Assembly (NCBI GenBank): GCA_963795415.1
Contig: CAWCHQ010000002.1
Span: 992,001 to 1,056,000 of the forward strand
DNA from: CAVSUZ01 sp963795415
Lineage (GTDB): Bacteria; Pseudomonadota; Alphaproteobacteria; Acetobacterales; Acetobacteraceae
Direction: 5' to 3'
DNA: 64,000 bases
This document shows, in pieces, positions 8,796-17,046 of the stretch (positions are counted from its first letter, which is position 1; the number at the start of each line of letters is the position of its first letter). Both the position numbers and the translations under genes were made by a program. The notes below the pieces were generated by a model. The model had not been told where the DNA came from and ran no database searches. It was given only the letters and a program-made list of their open reading frames with translations.

Positions 8796-9246
8796 AGTCT
8801 GGTGTGGTGGTCATGAGCGTTCGCCCCTGTCTGGAGTGCCGTTGAGGAACTCGGTTCGGGTCCCGGCGCGGTGCCGTGACCACGCTATCGTTCACGAGGC
8901 CGTCAGGATCGAATTCATCGCTGACGGTCTGGCATGATCCGTATCGACACCGTGCTGTCGCGATCCGACACGAAGCCCGGGAGGGCGAGCATTGCATAGA
9001 GCACCGCCGCCAGCAGTCCGGCCGCTGCTGCGATCCTTGCGCCTTTGCCGATCCTCTGCATTCTCTGCCCCTGTTCTGTATCTTCTCGAAGACCCATCCC
9101 GGGCGGCCGCTTCGCGAGGCCGGGGCAAGGGCGCGCCTCCGCGGGCGCGCTAGCGCGCCGAACCCTTGCGGCGGCCGAAGCGCAAGCGGCAGCGCTTCTC
9201 GCTTCCTCGCGCTTGACACTTTTCAACGTGACTCGGGCTGCTAGAC
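8796..9246. other. Junction segment between truncated virB4 and the sugar cluster
   Basis: No plus-strand gene is evident. On the minus strand there is one weak small ORF (8915-9061). The segment probably came in with the rearrangement that removed the rest of the virB operon and the 5' end of the epimerase gene at 9247. Confidence 0.4.
8915..9061 (-). CDS. Possible small single-span membrane protein (48 aa)
   Basis: ATG at 9061 preceded by ggggcagaga. The product has a basic N-terminus (MQRIGKGARI), one hydrophobic helix (AAAAGLLAAVLYAMLALP) and a short polar tail. The composition fits a real small membrane protein, but there is no family match and the frame continues upstream, so this is tentative. 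Confidence 0.3.
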   Translation of the reverse strand: MQRIGKGARIAAAAGLLAAVLYAMLALPGFVSDRDSTVSIRIMPDRQR

Positions 9247-10040
9247 TTGGCCAGGCGAGGCGTCGACAGTGCGAAGCTCCGCCGCTTGCTCGTCGAGCGG
9301 TCCGGTGGCATCACCCTGTCGAGCGCCTTCGCCGAGATCGGCGAAGCGGGCTATGCGGGCGTCGAGGTCTTCGACGGCAATCTGGTGGAGTACGAGGGCA
9401 AGACGGGCGAGTTCACGGCCGCGCTGTCCGGTGCCGGGTTGCGGCTGATCGCCGCCTATAGCGGTGGCAACTTCATCTTCCCCGACGTGCTGGCAGAAGA
9501 ACTCTGGCGCATCGAGAAGGCGGCGGCGCTGGCGGCCGAAGCCGGGGCGATCCATCTCGTGGTCGGCGGCGGCGCCAAGCGGTCCACCGGATCGACCGAG
9601 GACGACTACAAGCGCCTCGGCGACGCGCTCGACCGCGTGGCCGGGATCGCCGAGAAGCACGGGCTACAGGCGCACTACCACCCGCATCTAACGACGATGG
9701 CGGAGACACCCGAGCAGGTGCACAAAGTGTTCGCGCTGACGCGGATCCGCTTCTGCCCGGATACCGCGCATCTGGCGGCGGCCGGGGGCGATCCGGCGCG
9801 GATGATCGAGAGCATTGGGGCCGCATCAGCTACGTGCACCTGAAGGGATGGCAACGCACGCCCTTCGCCTTCACGCCGATCGACCGTGGCGATCTCGCGC
9901 TCCAGCCGGTCGTCGACGTGCTGCGCCGCCGTGACTTCGCAGGATGGATCACGGTCGAACTCGACAGCTGGGACCAGCCGCGAGCCGGCGCAGAGGCGAG
10001 CGCGCGGTGGCTCGAACACGCGCTCGGAAGCAGCGGCTAA
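9247..10040 (+). pseudogene. Sugar phosphate isomerase/epimerase-like TIM barrel (frameshifted, N-terminus doubtful)
   Basis: The first frame gives FAEIGEAGYAGVEVFDG, then AAALAAEAGAIHLVVGGG, then QAHYHPHLTTMAET and RFCPDTAHLAAAGGD, the metal-site glutamate/histidine/aspartate pattern of IolE/IolI-type epimerases (PF01261). Near 9823 one base is gained or lost, and the rest (RISYVHLKGWQR, then FAGWITVELDSW) lies in another frame ending at 10040. The first beta strand of the barrel is missing upstream, and only a TTG offers a start, so the 5' end may have been removed at the neighbouring junction. It probably acted in the same catabolic pathway as the following genes. Confidence 0.7.
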
Positions 10041-10068
10041 CCACACGTCAGCGGAAGGAACACACGCA

Positions 10069-11193
10069 ATGCAGATCACACGAAGGGAGTTCGGGGCGGC
10101 CGCTCTTGGCGTCGCGAGTGTGCTCTCGCTCGGCGCCGAGGCGCAGGCGGCGGATGCCGCCGCGGCGCTCGCCGCCATGAAGGGCAAGGTCTTCAGCACC
10201 GGCCCGCATGGCGAGAAGCCCGCGTCGGCGAGCGCCGTCACGCTCAGCGACGACGAAATCGCGCGGATCAAGGCGATGAAGCCCACCGCCGCCATCGTCA
10301 TGCATTACGGCGGCAACGACTGGGCGCGGGCGCAGATCGAGGGGTTGAAGCAGCAATTCTCGGCGATGGGGATCGAGGTCATCGCCATAACCGATGCCGG
10401 CTTCAAGTCCGACCGCCAGGTGTCCGACATCGAGACCGTGCTCGCGCGCCACCCAAGCATCATCGTATCCATCCCGGTCGATCCGGTGGCGACCGCGAGC
10501 GCCTACAAGGAGGCGGCCAAGCAGGGCGTCAAGCTCGTGTTCATGGACAACGTGCCGAACGGCATGTCGGCGGGGAAAGACTATGTCAGCGTGGTCTCGG
10601 CCGATAATTACGGCAACGGCGTCGCAAGCGCATTGCTGTTGGTTGAGGCATTGAAGGGGAAGGGCTCGGTTGGCCTCGTGTATCACGCGGCCGACTTCTT
10701 CGTTACTCACCAGCGCTATGTCGCCGTCCAGGCGACGCTCGCGAAGTATCCAGGGATCAAGGTCGTGGCGGAACAGGGGATCGGCGGCCCCGATTTCTCG
10801 GGCGAAGCCGAGAGGGCCGCTTCGGCCATGCTCACCGCGCATCCGCGAATCGATGGTTTCTGGGCGGTCTGGGACGTGCCCGCCGAGGGTGTGGTCTCGG
10901 CCGCCAGGACCGCCGGCAAGACCGACCTGGTGATCACCAACTGCGACCTTGGCGAGAACGTCGCGCTCGACATGGCGCAAAAGGAATTCATCGTCGGGCT
11001 CTCGGCCCAGCGGCCGTTCGACCAGGGCATCACCGAGGCCAAGCTCGCCGGCTACGGGCTGCTCGGCAAAGCGGCGCCGCCCTATGTCGCGCTGCCCGCG
11101 CTACCGGTAACGCGGCAGAACCTGCTCGAAGCGTGGCAGGAAGTGTATCACGCTCCGGCACCAAAGCTCCTTCAGCAAGCGATGCAGTCATAG
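10069..11193 (+). CDS. Sugar ABC transporter, periplasmic substrate-binding protein (RbsB/XylF class)
   Basis: A 374-residue exported protein. The N-terminus MQITRREFGAAALGVASV contains a twin-arginine motif (TRREF), so Tat export is likely. The mature part is a periplasmic binding fold of the ribose/galactose type (Peripla_BP_4): AIVMHYGGNDWARAQIEGL, a spaced hinge (PSIIVSIPVDPVATASAY), KQGVKLVFMDNVP, and IDGFWAVWDVPAEGVV. The start at 10069 has gcggaagga upstream. It is followed in the same direction by an oxidoreductase, ATPase and permease, which complete an RbsABC-type importer. The ligand cannot be read from sequence; a pentose, polyol or sugar acid fits the enzymes around it. Confidence 0.85.
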   Translation: MQITRREFGAAALGVASVLSLGAEAQAADAAAALAAMKGKVFSTGPHGEKPASASAVTLSDDEIARIKAMKPTAAIVMHYGGNDWARAQIEGLKQQFSAMGIEVIAITDAGFKSDRQVSDIETVLARHPSIIVSIPVDPVATASAYKEAAKQGVKLVFMDNVPNGMSAGKDYVSVVSADNYGNGVASALLLVEALKGKGSVGLVYHAADFFVTHQRYVAVQATLAKYPGIKVVAEQGIGGPDFSGEAERAASAMLTAHPRIDGFWAVWDVPAEGVVSAARTAGKTDLVITNCDLGENVALDMAQKEFIVGLSAQRPFDQGITEAKLAGYGLLGKAAPPYVALPALPVTRQNLLEAWQEVYHAPAPKLLQQAMQS

Positions 11194-11219
11194 GCCCCGC
11201 ACAGAGGAGACGAGCGAAG

Positions 11220-12386
11220 ATGCGGCACTTGAACGTCGGCATGGTGGGCGGAGGTTTCATGGGCAAGGCCCATGCGCTCGGCTACGCCGCGATGCCCATG
11301 TTTTTCTGGCCCGCCCCGGCCATCCCGGTGCGCCGGATGGTCGCCGATGTCAGCCCGGAGCTGAGCGAGGAAGCGAGGAGCCGGTTCGGCTTCGAGAAAG
11401 CGGCGCGCGACTGGCGGGAGATCGTGGAGAGCGACGAGATCGACATCGTCGACATCGTGACGCCCAACGACAGCCACGCCGAGATCGCCATCGCCGCGGC
11501 GAAGGCCGGCAAGCACATCATGTGCGAGAAGCCGCTGGCCCGAACGGGGCCGGAAGCGAAGCGCATGTGGGAGGCGGCGCGGGACGCAGGCATCATCCAC
11601 ATGGTCGCCTTCAACTATCGCCACACACCGGCGGTCGCGCTGGCGAAGAAGCTGATCGCCGAGGGGCGGATCGGCAGCATCCTCAATTTCCGCGGCACCT
11701 ATTTGCAGGACTGGTCGGCCGATCCGAACTCTCCGCTCTCGTGGCGCTTTCAGAAGAAGATCGCCGGCTCGGGTTCGGTCGGCGACATCGGCACGCATGT
11801 CATCGACATGGCGCGGTGCCTGGTTGGCGAGATCGCTGCGGTCAACGCGATCACCAAGACCTACATCACCGAGCGCCCACGCCAATCGGGCGACGTCGAT
11901 AGGCTCGGCGCCGCGGAGCGGCGGACTGACCTTGCCAGCGGCGCGGTCGATGTTGATGACGAGATGATGACGCTGTTGCGCTTTGCCGGTGGTGCCGTCG
12001 GCTCGATCGAGGCGACCCGCAACGCCTACGGGCGCAACAATTACATTACCTTCGAAATTCACGGCACTTCCGGGTCGATCTTCTTCAACTACGAGCGGCG
12101 TGACGAACTCCAGGTCATGTTCGCCGACGATCCCGCTGAGCATCGCGGTTTTCGCACGATCTACACCGGCCCCGCCCATCCGTATGGCGATGGGCTGTGG
12201 CCGATCCCGGCGCTCGGCATCGGCTACGGGGAAACCAAGATCATCGAGAGCTATCTGTTCATCAAATCGGTGGTGGAGGGGACAATTCCTAGCCCGAGTT
12301 TCGAGGATGGCTATCGTGTCGAGTTGATCGCGGACGCTATCCTGGCGTCGGGGCAAAGCAACGTCTGGGTCGACGTCGCGACATGA
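11220..12386 (+). CDS. Gfo/Idh/MocA-family NAD(P)-dependent oxidoreductase
   Basis: A 388-residue cytoplasmic enzyme. The N-terminal Rossmann fold starts with MVGGGFMGKAHALG. The active-site lysine lies in CEKPLA (residues about 102-107), and the C-terminal sheet domain carries GSGSVGDIGTHVIDMARCL, with the catalytic Asp and His, followed by SGSIFFNYERRDELQV. This family oxidises or reduces sugars, inositols or their derivatives with NAD(P). Start at 11220 after gaggagacgagcgaag. The stop overlaps the ATPase start by four bases (ATGA), so it is translationally coupled to the transporter and presumably acts on the imported sugar. Confidence 0.88.
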   Translation: MRHLNVGMVGGGFMGKAHALGYAAMPMFFWPAPAIPVRRMVADVSPELSEEARSRFGFEKAARDWREIVESDEIDIVDIVTPNDSHAEIAIAAAKAGKHIMCEKPLARTGPEAKRMWEAARDAGIIHMVAFNYRHTPAVALAKKLIAEGRIGSILNFRGTYLQDWSADPNSPLSWRFQKKIAGSGSVGDIGTHVIDMARCLVGEIAAVNAITKTYITERPRQSGDVDRLGAAERRTDLASGAVDVDDEMMTLLRFAGGAVGSIEATRNAYGRNNYITFEIHGTSGSIFFNYERRDELQVMFADDPAEHRGFRTIYTGPAHPYGDGLWPIPALGIGYGETKIIESYLFIKSVVEGTIPSPSFEDGYRVELIADAILASGQSNVWVDVAT

Positions 12387-13951
12387 GCGAGCGGGACGCC
12401 GGGCTGAACGCGGTGCGGATGCGCGGCATCAGCAAGTCCTTCGGCGGGATACACGCACTCCAGGGTGTCGATCTCGCCGTCCGGCCTGCGTCCGTTCATG
12501 CCTTGCTCGGCGGTAACGGCGCCGGGAAGTCGACGATCCTGAAGATCCTCTCGGGCGTGCAGCCGCCAAGTGAGGGGACGGTCGAGATCTTCGGCGTGGC
12601 CATGAAGGAGTTCACGCCCGAGGCGGCGCGGCGGCTCGGTGTGGCGATGATCTTCCAGGAGATGAGCCTGATCCCGACGCTCAGTGTGGCGGAAAACATC
12701 TTCCTCACGCGCGAGCCGAGAACCGGGGGTATCTTCCTCGACGACCGCGCCGCGATCGGCCGAACGCGCGACCTGCTGGCAACGCTCGGTGTCTCGATCA
12801 ACCCGCGAACGCCGGTCGAGCGGCTCAGCACCGGCCAGAAGCAGATGACGGAGATCGCCAAGGCGGTCTCGCAGAACGCGCGGGTTCTGATCATGGATGA
12901 GCCAACCTCGGCGCTCAGCACCGCCGAGGTCGCGCATCTGTTCGGTTTCCTGCGCGGGCTCCGCGGTCAGGGCGTCGCGATCATCTACGTCTCGCACAAG
13001 ATGGACGAGATCCAGCAGATCGCCGACACCCTGACGATCCTGCGCAACGGCCGCCATGTCGTGACCCGGCCGCTGGCGGACCTCTCGCTCGACGCGATCA
13101 TCGAGCATATCGTCGGCCGGCGGGTGCGCGCCTTCGAGCGGAAGCCGCGGACGGTCGATCGCGGCGGTCGGCCGCTGCTCGAATTGCGCAACGTGTGCGG
13201 CCCGCGCTGGCCGATCGATGCCTCGCTTGTCCTTCATCGCGGGGAAATTCTTGGGATCGCGGGGCTGCTCGGGTCGGGGCGCAGCGAACTCGCCCGGGTC
13301 CTGGCGGGGGTCGATTCCGTTACTTCTGGCGAGTTAGTGGTGCGCGGCACACCGCTGCCGAAGGCTTCGGCGCGGGGCATGATCGCCGCCGGCATCGCGA
13401 TGATACCGGAGGATCGCCGGACTGAAGGGCTGATCCTGGAGCACAGCGTCTTCGACAACATGAGCTTGCCGACGATCGACCGGTTCTCGCGCCATGGTTT
13501 CATCGATGACCGAAAGGCGCGCTCCCGTGTCATCGATCTGATCGAGCAACTGCGGGTCAAAACCGGACCCATCAACGCCCCGGTGCGGACGCTCTCGGGC
13601 GGCAACCAGCAGAAGGTCGTGCTCGGGAAATGGCTCGCCGCCAAGCCCGACATTCTGATCCTCGACGAACCGACCGCCGGTGTCGATATCGGCAGCAAGG
13701 CCGAGATCGTCGAGCTGATTCGGTCGCTGGCGGACGCCGGCAAGGGTATCATCATGATATCCTCGGAACTCGCGGAACTGCTCGCGGTCAGCGATCGCAT
13801 CCTGGTCATGCGCGCCGGGCGGCTCATGCGGGAGGTCTCGCGCGACGAGATCGATAGCTGGGCGGACGCCGACGCGGCGGCCGGAGAACAGATTTCGGAC
13901 ATGGAAAAAGGGCTCGAGTTGGCGATTCAGGAGGCGCGTCCAAATGTCTGA
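12383..13951 (+). CDS. Sugar ABC transporter ATPase with two nucleotide-binding domains (RbsA/XylG class)
   Basis: A 522-residue tandem ATPase. Domain 1 has Walker A GGNGAGKST (about residue 47), Q-loop FQEMSL, signature LSTGQKQM and Walker B VLIMDEPTSAL. Domain 2 has the degenerate Walker A GLLGSGRSE, PEDRRTEG, signature LSGGNQQKV and Walker B ILILDEPTAGVD. This one-chain arrangement defines the carbohydrate uptake CUT2 family. It overlaps the upstream oxidoreductase by four bases and the permease by eight, so all three are coupled. It energises import of the ligand bound by the 10069 protein. Confidence 0.93.
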   Translation: MSERDAGLNAVRMRGISKSFGGIHALQGVDLAVRPASVHALLGGNGAGKSTILKILSGVQPPSEGTVEIFGVAMKEFTPEAARRLGVAMIFQEMSLIPTLSVAENIFLTREPRTGGIFLDDRAAIGRTRDLLATLGVSINPRTPVERLSTGQKQMTEIAKAVSQNARVLIMDEPTSALSTAEVAHLFGFLRGLRGQGVAIIYVSHKMDEIQQIADTLTILRNGRHVVTRPLADLSLDAIIEHIVGRRVRAFERKPRTVDRGGRPLLELRNVCGPRWPIDASLVLHRGEILGIAGLLGSGRSELARVLAGVDSVTSGELVVRGTPLPKASARGMIAAGIAMIPEDRRTEGLILEHSVFDNMSLPTIDRFSRHGFIDDRKARSRVIDLIEQLRVKTGPINAPVRTLSGGNQQKVVLGKWLAAKPDILILDEPTAGVDIGSKAEIVELIRSLADAGKGIIMISSELAELLAVSDRILVMRAGRLMREVSRDEIDSWADADAAAGEQISDMEKGLELAIQEARPNV

Positions 13952-14927
13952 AGCCACCGATGTCAAATCGTCCCGCGGCGCGAACGGGGCGGGCGGCCTC
14001 GGAACCGCGCTCGGGGATTGGCGCCAGTACGTCGTTTACGGCGGCTTTGTCGTCATCTTCGCCATTTTCGCGCTCACGCTGAGCGACCGCGGATTCCTCG
14101 ATCCGTTCAACCTCCTCAACATCGTCCGCCAGACAGCGATCATCGCGATCATGGCGACCGCCATGACGTTCGTTCTCTGCGCGGGGGAGATCGATCTGTC
14201 CGTGGGCGCGCTGGCGGGGTTCGTTTCGGTAACAACAGCGATGAGTATCGGCACCTTCGGGGCGGTGGCCGGGATCGCGGCCGGCCTCGCGACCGGTGTG
14301 GGCGTCGGCGTGATCAACGCCCTGCTCACCACCGTGGTTGGCATCCCGTCTTTCCTGACGACGCTCGCGATGATGGGCATTGCGAGCGGGACGGCGATGT
14401 GGGTTAGCAGCTCGGCCGCCATCCCTATCGTGGACCACGGCTACACCACGGTGTTCGGTTCGGGCAATCTCGGGGCGGTGCCGAGCCTGCTGCTGTGGAT
14501 GGCTGCCGTGGCGGTGGTCGGCCACGTCGCGCTGCGCAAGACGAGCTTCGGGCGGAAGGTGCTCGCGACCGGCGGCGGCATGGTATCGGCGCGATACAGC
14601 GGCGTCGATACGAAGGCGATCAAACGCTATGTCTTGATCGCGTCCGGGCTCAGCGCCGCGCTCGCCGGGATGCTCTATGCGGGCCGGCTCCACACGGGAC
14701 GCTTCCAGCTCGGCCAAGGCGACGAGTTGTCGGTAATCGCCGCGGCGGTGCTCGGCGGCACCAGCCTGTTCGGCGGCAAGGGAACGGTCGCGGGCTCGAT
14801 CGTCGGCGCCCTGATGATCGGGCTCATCAACAACGGACTGATCCTGATGAACCTCGAATATAGCCAGCAACTGATCGCGCGCGGGGTGATCATCATTCTG
14901 GCCGTTGCGGTGGGAAGCACGCGATAG
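13944..14927 (+). CDS. Sugar ABC transporter permease (RbsC/XylH class)
   Basis: A 327-residue integral membrane protein with about eight to ten hydrophobic segments. It carries the CUT2 permease landmarks FVLCAGEIDLSVGALAGF (the conserved E-x-DLSVG motif) and GLSAALAGMLYAGRL, then AAAVLGGTSLFGGKGTVAGS (the conserved ATPase-coupling loop) and LNNG-like GLINNGLILMNL. The start overlaps the ATPase stop by eight bases. It forms the membrane pore of the importer with the 12383 ATPase and the 10069 binding protein. Confidence 0.92.
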   Translation: MSEATDVKSSRGANGAGGLGTALGDWRQYVVYGGFVVIFAIFALTLSDRGFLDPFNLLNIVRQTAIIAIMATAMTFVLCAGEIDLSVGALAGFVSVTTAMSIGTFGAVAGIAAGLATGVGVGVINALLTTVVGIPSFLTTLAMMGIASGTAMWVSSSAAIPIVDHGYTTVFGSGNLGAVPSLLLWMAAVAVVGHVALRKTSFGRKVLATGGGMVSARYSGVDTKAIKRYVLIASGLSAALAGMLYAGRLHTGRFQLGQGDELSVIAAAVLGGTSLFGGKGTVAGSIVGALMIGLINNGLILMNLEYSQQLIARGVIIILAVAVGSTR

Positions 14928-14937
14928 TGGTGATCGC

Positions 14938-15129
14938 ATGTGCCTCGCCTGCTTCCTCGCGTCCGGCCCGGCAACCCGCTCGCACCACGGCGAGCCGGAC
15001 TGGCCGGACTTCCGCCACACCCGGCAGGCGCGGCGGCAACGGGCGCCGCTTGCCTGCGGCCCGGCAGGCGACGAGGCCGGTCCCGTTCCGGTCAACGACG
15101 ACAAGCCAAACGAAGTGAGCAGCGAATGA
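14938..15129 (+). CDS. Possible small protein (63 aa) between permease and dehydrogenase
   Basis: ATG at 14938, ten bases after the permease stop, and TGA at 15127-15129 overlapping the dehydrogenase ATG (ATGA), so the gap is filled exactly. The product begins MCLACFLASGPATRSHHGE and is polar and Arg/Ala-rich, without membrane segment or known motif. The exact fit in an operon rich in overlaps is the only support; it could equally be spacer. Confidence 0.35.
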   Translation: MCLACFLASGPATRSHHGEPDWPDFRHTRQARRQRAPLACGPAGDEAGPVPVNDDKPNEVSSE

Positions 15130-16145
15130 AGGGCGTGCTATTGCCGGGAGACCGGCGCGTTATCGTGCAGGACTTCCCGGACCCCGAGCCGGGCATTGGC
15201 GAAGTGGTCGTGCGGGTGAAGGCGTCCGCCATCTGCCGCAGCGATCTCAGCCTCTATTACGGCGAGGCCGTGGTCGGCGGCGACCGCGCCGGCAAGGTGA
15301 TTACCGGGCACGAGCCGGCCGGCGTGGTGGAGCAGGTCGGCGCGGGCGTCAGTCATGTCAAGCCGGGCGACCGGGTGGCGATTCACCTCGCCATCGGCTG
15401 CGGCTTCTGCCCGCAATGCCGCGCCGGCAACTACCACATGTGCCCGCGTTGGGAGTGCATCGGCTTTACCGTCGATGGCGGCAACGCCGAGTTCCTTCGC
15501 GTGCCCGAGCGGAACTGCATGCCGGTCCCCGACAGCATGTCGTTCGCCGCCGCCGCGGTCTCCACCGACGCCTTCGGCACCCTGTACGCGGCGACGAAAA
15601 AGCTCGGCCTGTCGGGCGCCAGCACGGTGGCCATCTTTGGTCTTGGCCCGATGGGCAGCGCCGGGATCCTGGCCGCGAAGGCACGGGGCGTCCGGGTGCT
15701 TGCCATCGACCCCCTGCCCGCACGTCGCGGCTTCGCCGGCGAGCTCGGCGCCGACCATACACTCGGCACCGAGGCCGATGTCGTCGAAGCGCTGATCGAG
15801 ATGACCGATGGCGAGGGCGTGGACGCGGCCATCGACTGCTCCGGCAATGCCGCCGCGCAGAACGCGGCGCTGGACGCGACGCGGCGCGGCGGCATCGTCG
15901 CCTTCATCGGCGAATCGCGCGAGACGACCATCCGACCGAGCGAGCAACTGCTGCGCAAGCAACTGACCCTGATCGGCTCCTGGTATTTCAGCATCGCCGA
16001 GTACGCCGAAATCGTGCGCGTCGTCGTCGAGCGGAAGGTGCCGCTGGAGAAGCTGATCACCCACAGCTTCGGCCTCGACGAAGCGCCGCGCGCGTTCCGC
16101 ATGTTCGACGCGCGTGAAACAGAGAAAGCCGTTTTCGTGATGTGA
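15126..16145 (+). CDS. Zinc-dependent alcohol/polyol dehydrogenase (MDR superfamily)
   Basis: A 339-residue enzyme. The catalytic zinc ligand region is AICRSDLSLYYGE, followed by GHEPAGVVEQVG with the His-Glu pair. The structural zinc loop CGFCPQCRAGNYHMC has all four cysteines. The nucleotide-binding Rossmann motif is AIFGLGPMGSAG. Such enzymes oxidise secondary alcohols of sugars or polyols to ketones with NAD(P). It lies in the same operon as the RbsABC-type importer and just before a second epimerase-like gene. Start ATG at 15126. The substrate is not defined by sequence. Confidence 0.9.
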   Translation: MKGVLLPGDRRVIVQDFPDPEPGIGEVVVRVKASAICRSDLSLYYGEAVVGGDRAGKVITGHEPAGVVEQVGAGVSHVKPGDRVAIHLAIGCGFCPQCRAGNYHMCPRWECIGFTVDGGNAEFLRVPERNCMPVPDSMSFAAAAVSTDAFGTLYAATKKLGLSGASTVAIFGLGPMGSAGILAAKARGVRVLAIDPLPARRGFAGELGADHTLGTEADVVEALIEMTDGEGVDAAIDCSGNAAAQNAALDATRRGGIVAFIGESRETTIRPSEQLLRKQLTLIGSWYFSIAEYAEIVRVVVERKVPLEKLITHSFGLDEAPRAFRMFDARETEKAVFVM

Positions 16146-16164
16146 GAAACGCGGGAGGAGCGCG

Positions 16165-17001
16165 GTGAAATACGCCTTCAACACGTGGGTTTACGGCAGC
16201 TTCCCGACCTGGCTGCCGTCCTATCCGCTCGACGAGGTCATCCGCCGCCTCGCCAGGATCGGCTACGACGGGATCGAGATCGGCTGCGCCGCTCCGCACG
16301 CCTGGCCGGCCCATCTCTCGACCGAGCGGCGCCGCGAACTGCGGCGCCTGATGGAGAGTGAGGGGCTGCCTGCGGTGAGCCTGCTGCCTGCGCCGGGCGG
16401 CGGCCCCGGCTTCAACGCCGCGTCGCCGCTGCCCGAGGAGCGCAGGACGACCGTGGACCACTACAAGGAGGTCGTCGATCTCGCCGCCGATCTCGGTGCC
16501 CGCATCGTTCTTTACATCGCCGGGTGGCAGATCTTCGGCTCGACGCGCCAGGACGCGTGGCAACGCAGCCGCGACTGCCTGGCCGAGATCGCGCGCCATG
16601 CCGCCGGTCGCGACGTGACCATCGCCATCGAGCCGACCTCGGCCGACAGCAACCTGGTGGAGACCGCCGACGACGCGCTGGAGATGATGCGCGCCACCGG
16701 CGAACCGAACGTCAAGGTCATGTTCGACACCTACCACGCGCTTTATCGCAACGACGTGTCCTCGGACTACGTGCGCGTTATGCGCGAGCACCTCGTGCAT
16801 ATCCACTGCGCGGACACCGATCGGCTCGCGCCGGGGGACGGCACCGTGGATTGGCACGGCGTGCTGCAGGCGGCCAAGGACATCGGCTTTTCCGGCCACC
16901 TCACGATGGAGATCGGCTTCAACACGCGACGCGCCGACCCCGACAACTACGCCCGACGCGCACTGACCTACCTCAAGCGCATAGAACGCGAACTCGACTG
17001 A
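16165..17001 (+). CDS. Sugar phosphate isomerase/epimerase family protein (xylose-isomerase-like TIM barrel)
   Basis: A 278-residue protein starting at a GTG at 16165 with gggaggag upstream. Family landmarks are IGYDGIEIGCAAPHAW (first metal-site strand), IAIEPTS with the metal-ligand glutamate, VKVMFDTYHAL with Asp and His, VHIHCADTDRLAPGDG and GHLTMEIGF. All the metal-binding positions expected of PF01261 enzymes are present, so this copy looks active, in contrast to the broken relative at 9247. It probably isomerises or epimerises the keto-sugar made by the adjacent dehydrogenases. Confidence 0.88.
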   Translation: MKYAFNTWVYGSFPTWLPSYPLDEVIRRLARIGYDGIEIGCAAPHAWPAHLSTERRRELRRLMESEGLPAVSLLPAPGGGPGFNAASPLPEERRTTVDHYKEVVDLAADLGARIVLYIAGWQIFGSTRQDAWQRSRDCLAEIARHAAGRDVTIAIEPTSADSNLVETADDALEMMRATGEPNVKVMFDTYHALYRNDVSSDYVRVMREHLVHIHCADTDRLAPGDGTVDWHGVLQAAKDIGFSGHLTMEIGFNTRRADPDNYARRALTYLKRIERELD

Positions 17002-17046
17002 TCGACGCGGGGCGCGCGCTCCCGGCCCAAGCAAGCGAGGAATCCC

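Noticed and set aside
11172..12356. A 394-codon minus-strand frame opposite the Gfo/Idh gene
   Set aside because: Arg/Asp/His-rich shadow; the plus strand carries all family motifs.
13824..15104. A 426-codon minus-strand frame opposite the sugar permease
   Set aside because: Low-complexity antisense text; the permease on the plus strand is clear.
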